A DNA stretch of 10,293 nucleotides from an uncultured Eubacteriales bacterium (GTDB lineage Bacteria > Bacillota > Clostridia > Christensenellales > Borkfalkiaceae), in NCBI GenBank assembly GCA_900549005.1, contig URMT01000060.1, positions 1 to 10,293 of the forward strand. Direction: 5' to 3'. The position numbers were made by a program, and so were the translations under genes. Below, one piece after another: positions 7,384 to 10,293 of this stretch (position 1 is its first letter; each line of letters starts with the position of its first letter). The notes beneath the pieces are model-generated. The model saw only the letters and a program-made list of their open reading frames with translations, was not told the DNA's origin and searched no databases.

Positions 7384-7412
7384 ATTCTATGTCGGATATT
7401 GTAATATTATGC
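7384..7412 (-). promoter_or_regulatory. Sigma-E-like sporulation promoter for spoIIID
   Basis: On the minus strand, GCATAAT (7406-7412) is followed by a 14-bp spacer and CATAGAAT (7384-7391). This is one mismatch from the sigma-E -10 consensus CATACAnT, and the -35 resembles the sigma-E ATA-type element. The -10 ends 34 bp before the start codon, leaving a short leader with the ribosome site. In Bacillus, spoIIID is a sigma-E gene, which fits. No competing sigma-A promoter is evident here. Confidence 0.5.
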
Positions 7413-7471
7413 CGCACGCGTTGGCGCGCCTGATACATAAACACCCAAAAAAACTGATTTTGTATACACAT

Positions 7472-7502
7472 AAAAGGCGGCGCGCCAAAAAAGCGCGCCG
7501 CC
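7472..7502 (-). terminator. Intrinsic terminator after the L15-like gene
   Basis: Perfect 10-bp stem GGCGGCGCGC (7476-7485) / GCGCGCCGCC (7493-7502), loop CAAAAAA. On the minus strand it is followed by TTTT (7472-7475) and then AT-rich sequence. It lies about 28 nt beyond the stop at 7531 and ends the rplI-linked unit. Confidence 0.8.
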
Positions 7503-7530
7503 GCGGAATTTAACGGGTTTGTTGTTAAGT

Positions 7531-9057
7531 TTACTTCCTTTTAGTGCGGATGGCCCTGCCGCCCGTCAGCACTATCATCTTTACGGCTTCGAGCGAGAAG
7601 TCGTCGGCAACGACTATGAGCGGCTTATCCAGCTTTCCGCGGGCAAGCACTTTGATGTAAGTTACGTTTTTGGGGAAATACGAAACGCGCCGCTTGATTT
7701 CGGCAACCGTCACCTTTTCGCCCTCGTTAAAGAATTTGCCCAGCGTGTCTACGTTGACTATGCCGCTCTTGGTGCGGTCAGAAACTTCGTTGCCTTCCTG
7801 CACGCGCAGTTTTGCGCGGTCGTCCGCCATATACGAACCTACGTCGGAGGCGTTTATTTCATCAAGTTCGTCGTCGTCATCGTCGTCGAAATCTTCGCCA
7901 GCAAAATCGTCGTCGTCCTCAAACTCTTCCTCTTCGTTTTCGGTCTTTTCTTCGATGGCGACTTCGCGGTAGCTTACTATTTTGATAAGCCCGCGCTCAA
8001 CGAGCGACTGCGTGTCTTCATATGGTATTGCGGCAAAATCTTCGTCTTCGTGCCCCGAAGGTTCAGTTCCCTCGAACAGGAAGGCTATCAGCTCCTTTGC
8101 ATACCTGAGCCTGCGCTCGTTCTTTATGCGGTACATAAGGGGCGTATTTGCAAACTTTGCGTAGCGCGACATATCGTCGACTATATACTTGCTCTCTTCG
8201 TAGTTTTCGGGGTCGAGCGCAAGGCAGAGGCAGAGCGTTTTGCCGCGTATTACAAATTTTGCCGCCGCAGGTCTGCCCTTCCTGAAAGATTCGTGCCGCC
8301 AGCTTATGCGGGACGTGACCTTTTTATAAGAAAACAGGCAGTTTTTCAGCTCTGAATAGTACCTTTTAACCGTGTCGTCAGACTGTATGAGCTTGGCTTC
8401 GAAACTCCTGTTGTAGCGGTAGCGTATGAACATTCCCGGCGACGCCACGATGTTCATTACCTTTGCGCCTTCGGGAATAGGTTCCGCATTTTCAAAAGCA
8501 GGCGCGGCCGCGCGGACAGTTTCCGAAATTTCCGCGGCGGGTTCAGCCGCAGGCGCGGGTTCGGACGCCTTTTCGTCGGCCGCCTCGGGTTCGGTTATGA
8601 TTTCAGCCGCGGGTTCGGACGCCTTTTCGGGCGCGGATTCAGCCGCGGGAGCAGATTCCACTGCTTCGGCGGCGGGCTCTGAGGCGGGTGCGCCCTCAGA
8701 AACTTCCGTAACGGTTTCGGGCTGTACTTCGGCCGCGGGTTCAACCGCAGGTTCGGTTATGATTTCAGCCGCGGGTTCGGGCAGCTCGGTTACAGCTTCT
8801 TCCGAAGGAACAGATTCGGCCGCGGGAGCTTTCTCCTCCACGGGTCCCTGTTCGGGAGCAGATTCCCCTGCTTCGGCGGCAGCCACGGGCTGTTCGGAAG
8901 TTTGTTCCTGTGCGGCATTCTTTTTGTTGCACCTGTGCCTTACGGCAGCCACAGTTATTACTACGGCAAGAACAATCAGCACCGCAGCTATTATTATTAT
9001 GGAAATGAGATTTTCTTCTATTACCGCGGGAAGAAGCAATGAACGTGAAAACAACAT
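7531..9057 (-). CDS. Membrane-anchored acidic protein with a ribosomal-L15-like C-terminal domain
   Basis: A 508-residue protein of unknown function. A single hydrophobic segment (about 17-40) followed by RHRCNKK suggests a membrane anchor with the rest cytoplasmic. Residues 46-198 are an Ala/Pro/Glu/Ser-rich linker with repeated EPAAEIITEP (94-103, 148-157). A folded domain lies at about 208-330 (VKRYYSELKNCLFSYKK, ISWRHESFRKGR, RGKTLCLCLALDPENY, PLMYRIKNERRLRYAKELI). It resembles a domain I remember from uncharacterised Clostridia proteins. Next comes a very acidic stretch (372-400). Residues 432-503 (VNVDTLGKFF, IKVLARGKLDKPLIV, ADDFSLEAVKMIVLTGG) align by eye with the C-terminal half of ribosomal protein uL15. 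It cannot be the ribosomal L15 itself, which lacks an anchor and lies in the S10/spc cluster. The start has GAGG about 9 nt upstream. It lies 100 bp after rplI and is probably co-transcribed. Confidence 0.8.
   Translation of the reverse strand: MLFSRSLLLPAVIEENLISIIIIAAVLIVLAVVITVAAVRHRCNKKNAAQEQTSEQPVAAAEAGESAPEQGPVEEKAPAAESVPSEEAVTELPEPAAEIITEPAVEPAAEVQPETVTEVSEGAPASEPAAEAVESAPAAESAPEKASEPAAEIITEPEAADEKASEPAPAAEPAAEISETVRAAAPAFENAEPIPEGAKVMNIVASPGMFIRYRYNRSFEAKLIQSDDTVKRYYSELKNCLFSYKKVTSRISWRHESFRKGRPAAAKFVIRGKTLCLCLALDPENYEESKYIVDDMSRYAKFANTPLMYRIKNERRLRYAKELIAFLFEGTEPSGHEDEDFAAIPYEDTQSLVERGLIKIVSYREVAIEEKTENEEEEFEDDDDFAGEDFDDDDDDELDEINASDVGSYMADDRAKLRVQEGNEVSDRTKSGIVNVDTLGKFFNEGEKVTVAEIKRRVSYFPKNVTYIKVLARGKLDKPLIVVADDFSLEAVKMIVLTGGRAIRTKRK
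8588..8618. repeat. 31-bp direct repeat, copy 1 (linker of the L15-like protein)
   Basis: Identical to 8750-8780. It lies inside the coding sequence and encodes part of the second EPAAEIITEP segment of the Ala/Pro/Glu linker. The 162-bp offset is a multiple of three, so gain or loss of the unit would keep the frame. Confidence 0.85.
8750..8780. repeat. 31-bp direct repeat, copy 2 (linker of the L15-like protein)
   Basis: Identical to 8588-8618; encodes part of the first EPAAEIITEP segment. Nucleotide identity, not just amino-acid similarity, points to recent duplication within the linker. Confidence 0.85.
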
Positions 9058-9157
9058 AATGTATCGCCTCGCGCATATTTTCGGTAAAACCGCGCGCGGG
9101 CATCCCCCTGTAATTTATTTGGTTGCGCCGCCCGCACTAAGGCAATGCGGCGAAAAG

Positions 9158-9607
9158 TTACTGTGTTACGGCTTCGACTTTGACCGATATTTTGGTGAGC
9201 ACACCTTCGGCAAGCCTCAGTTCAACGTCGTAATCGCCCGCTTCGCGCAGCGGCGAAGCAAGGTTTATCTTCTTTTTGTCCACCTGATATCCGCCCTCTG
9301 CAAGCGCGGCGGAAATATCTGCTGCGGTGACCGAGCCAAACAGCCTGCCGCCGGCACCCGCCTTGACTTTTACGGTGAATTTTTTGCCTTTGAGTTCGGC
9401 GGCAAGGGCGTGCGCCGCTTTGAGCTCTTCCGCCTTGTGGAAGGTGGCCGCCGCTTTCTTCTGGGCTATATCGTTGATTTTTACGGCGGTAGCCTGTTCG
9501 GCATAGCCGCCCTTTATAAGGTAATTGCGGGCGTAGCTGTCGCTTACCTCAACAAGGTCGCCCTTCTTACCCTGGCCTTTAACGTCTTTTAAAAGTATGA
9601 CGCGCAT
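9158..9607 (-). CDS. rplI: 50S ribosomal protein bL9
   Basis: Component of the large ribosomal subunit, bound to 23S rRNA near the L1 stalk. The 149 residues are the usual family length. The N-terminal RNA-binding domain is [20 protein letters not shown] followed by [16 protein letters not shown] (the GxxGxxxxVxxxYxRNYL signature). Then come the long connecting helix (about 41-75) and a C-terminal domain with [12 protein letters not shown] (87-98). The start at 9607 has GAGGTG 5 nt upstream and a short leader from a consensus promoter. In many Firmicutes rplI lies between gdpP (yybT) and dnaB; here it has its own promoter, and the next gene is the L15-like membrane protein. A weak imperfect hairpin (CCGCA 9132-9136 / TGCGG 9146-9150) follows the stop without a T-run, so read-through is expected. 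Confidence 0.98.
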   Translation of the reverse strand: MRVILLKDVKGQGKKGDLVEVSDSYARNYLIKGGYAEQATAVKINDIAQKKAAATFHKAEELKAAHALAAELKGKKFTVKVKAGAGGRLFGSVTAADISAALAEGGYQVDKKKINLASPLREAGDYDVELRLAEGVLTKISVKVEAVTQ

Positions 9608-9636
9608 ATTTACACCTCGTATTGTTGCTTTCTTAT

Positions 9637-9665
9637 ATTATAAAATTTTGGCGCCGATTTGTCAA
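9637..9665 (-). promoter_or_regulatory. Perfect-consensus sigma-A promoter of rplI
   Basis: On the minus strand, TTGACA (9660-9665), 17-bp spacer and TATAAT (9637-9642) match the consensus exactly. The -10 lies 29 nt upstream of the rplI start codon. A strong promoter suits a ribosomal protein gene. Confidence 0.9.
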
Positions 9666-9699
9666 TAGCATAAAGCCGAATGCAAATAGTTTAAACCTG

Positions 9700-9809
9700 A
9701 TTTAAAGCGGGCATATCACAACATCTGCCGCGTTAAAGCCCTTGAACGTGCTACCGAGCACGCCCTGCGGACTTTGCCTTGCATCTGCGGCAATCTGCCC
9801 GCTTTAAAT
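9700..9809. repeat. Palindrome-bounded structured element A (110 bp)
   Basis: Bounded by a perfect 14-bp inverted repeat: ATTTAAAGCGGGCA (9700-9713) and its complement (9796-9809). Nested inside are TGCCGC (9726-9731) / GCGGCA (9787-9792) and a tetraloop hairpin CGTGCT-ACCG-AGCACG (9747-9762). Each end carries the palindrome TTTAAA. It lies in the gap between the divergent rplI and DUF1540 genes, with no coding frame. It could be a small non-autonomous mobile (MITE/REP-like) element or a structured RNA; the sequence alone does not decide. Confidence 0.65.
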
Positions 9810-9818
9810 TGCTACGCA

Positions 9819-9929
9819 CCCCCAAAGAGCGTATTTTGCGGTGAATTGACGCGAAGACGAAGCGGCAATACTCTCTGCGGTATTGCAATGAGGATGAGCG
9901 GCAAGGCGCGCAAAAGCCGCCTTTGGGGG
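9819..9929. repeat. Palindrome-bounded structured element B (111 bp)
   Basis: CCCCCAAAG-a-GCG-ta-TTTTGCG (9819-9840) pairs with CGCAAAA-gc-CGC-CTTTGGGGG (9909-9929). This gives a long stem with one bulge and one 2x2 internal loop. Inside is GCAATAC (9865-9871) / GTATTGC (9880-9886). It begins 9 nt after element A and is of almost the same size. It does not share sequence with A that I can see, but the paired layout suggests one composite unit. Confidence 0.6.
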
Positions 9930-9972
9930 GCTGGTTCAAGCTATTAGCACTCGGCTAAAAAAGTTGAAAAGG

Positions 9973-9989
9973 TGCGGCAGTATGCCGCA
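9973..9989. other. Small hairpin in the DUF1540 upstream region
   Basis: TGCGGCA-GTA-TGCCGCA, a perfect 7-bp stem with a 3-nt loop. T6 follows only 13 nt later on the plus strand, so it is a poor terminator. It might be an operator or part of a leader. I find no convincing promoter for the DUF1540 gene between 9930 and 10060. Confidence 0.4.
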
Positions 9990-10030
9990 AACAACGCAGT
10001 TTTTTGTATTTCGGGCATACGCGTGAATAA

Positions 10031-10048
10031 TGCGCGCAAAAGCGCGCA
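10031..10048 (+). promoter_or_regulatory. Hairpin just before the DUF1540 ribosome binding site
   Basis: TGCGCGC-AAAA-GCGCGCA forms a 7-bp GC-only-core stem. It ends 11 nt before the GGGAGGTG ribosome site (10060-10067). If transcribed it would sit in the 5' leader, where it may stabilise the mRNA or affect initiation. It is short and has no attached T-run. Confidence 0.4.
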
Positions 10049-10075
10049 CAATAATTTGCGGGAGGTGAATTCACT

Positions 10076-10225
10076 ATGATGGATAACGTAAACAAGGGCG
10101 TTGCCTGCGACGTGACCAACTGCAAGTATAACTCGGAAGGCGTGAACTGCACGCTCAACAAGATACAGGTAGGCTGCGGCAACGAACAGTGCACCTGCTG
10201 CGAAAGTTTTGCAGAAAAATACTGA
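10076..10225 (+). CDS. Small DUF1540 cysteine-rich protein
   Basis: A 49-residue protein, complete, from ATG at 10076 to TGA at 10223-10225. The sequence GVACDVTNCKYNSEGVNC, then IQVGCGNEQCTCCESF, matches the DUF1540 pattern, a short family common in Firmicutes. Cysteines at 11, 16, 25, 34, 39, 41 and 42 suggest metal binding, but the family's function is not established. The start is set by GGGAGGTG with 8 nt spacing; the second ATG (10079) is 3 nt farther away and less well placed. It is divergent from rplI and alone in its unit within the window. Confidence 0.88.
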   Translation: MMDNVNKGVACDVTNCKYNSEGVNCTLNKIQVGCGNEQCTCCESFAEKY

Positions 10226-10250
10226 AAATAAATAACTGCAAATTATGCGG

Positions 10251-10286
10251 CACAAGCCCGCGCACGAAATTGTGCGCGGGCTTGTG
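10251..10286 (+). terminator. Hairpin terminator after the DUF1540 gene
   Basis: Perfect 15-bp stem CACAAGCCCGCGCAC (10251-10265) / GTGCGCGGGCTTGTG (10272-10286), loop GAAATT. It begins 25 nt after the stop codon. The 7 bases that remain in the window (AGCTGAC) contain no T-run, so rho-independent termination is likely from stem strength and position only. Confidence 0.65.
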
Positions 10287-10293
10287 AGCTGAC

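Noticed and set aside
7519..8355. Plus-strand frame of 278 codons
   Set aside because: Antisense to the conserved domain and L15-like end of the membrane protein; no ribosome site or domain.
8426..9592. Long plus-strand frame rich in Ser/Ala/Gly
   Set aside because: It is the antisense shadow of the Ala/Pro/Glu linker and of rplI; long open frames are expected opposite such biased codons.
9740..9800. Faint similarity of element A to RNase P RNA (AAAGTCCGC and a GC-rich loop)
   Set aside because: Too short, and the conserved RNase P core cannot be assembled around it.
9932..9940. GGTTCAAGC resembling a tRNA T-loop
   Set aside because: No acceptor stem, D-arm or anticodon arm can be placed around it on either strand.
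9944..9952. TTAGCACTC, the left half of a CIRCE (HrcA) operator
   Set aside because: The right half GAGTGCTAA is not present after the 9-nt spacer; the next bases are GGCTAAAAAAG. A half site is not evidence, and no heat-shock gene follows.
1..10293. CRISPR arrays, rRNA, tRNA, transposase genes
   Set aside because: No regularly spaced short repeats, no rRNA or tRNA signatures and no transposase or integrase motifs were seen on either strand.

Overview
The window looks like two unrelated pieces of bacterial DNA joined at about position 1434-1440. The left piece (1 to about 1433) is very GC-rich. It carries a complete diadenylate cyclase gene (cdaA/dacA type) with a Bacteroidota-style -7 promoter box (TAnnTTTG). 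It also holds a 161-bp tandem duplication at the window edge and a strong symmetrical terminator beside the join. The right piece (about 1438 to 10293) has moderate GC, consensus TTGACA/TATAAT promoters, Shine-Dalgarno sites, the sporulation regulator SpoIIID and a DUF1540 protein. It is therefore a spore-forming-lineage Firmicute (Clostridia; a gut anaerobe related to Christensenellales is my guess, not shown). The FGGY sugar kinase at the join is cut off in the middle of its first domain, exactly where base composition and apparent phylum change. A chimeric assembly is the simplest explanation; gene content should not be read across that point.

Layout, almost all on the minus strand. In the left piece: tandem repeat (1-237), cdaA (249-1049), then a GC-rich non-coding stretch ending in a terminator hairpin (1050-1433). 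In the right piece, read in the direction of transcription (high to low coordinates): rplI (9158-9607) behind a perfect sigma-A promoter, followed by a membrane-anchored protein with a ribosomal-L15-like C-terminus (7531-9057) and a terminator. Next is spoIIID (6975-7349) behind a sigma-E-like promoter, with its own terminator. Then come a double-ASKHA acyl-CoA dehydratase activase (3741-6668, own sigma-A promoter), a HgdB-like partner (2307-3599) and a terminator, and finally the truncated FGGY kinase with its own promoter (1438-2118). On the plus strand at the right end is a DUF1540 gene (10076-10225). It is separated from rplI by about 410 bp holding two adjacent, long, imperfect palindromic elements.

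How the genes work together: the activase and the HgdB-like protein together match the length and domain order of the large fused activase/dehydratase-like proteins of anaerobes, here split over two genes. They should form an ATP-driven low-potential electron-transfer system with iron-sulfur clusters; the substrate is not identifiable. The most unusual observations are an 11-cysteine C-terminal tail on SpoIIID, an L15-like domain on a membrane-anchored acidic protein next to bL9, and the paired palindromic elements at 9700-9929.
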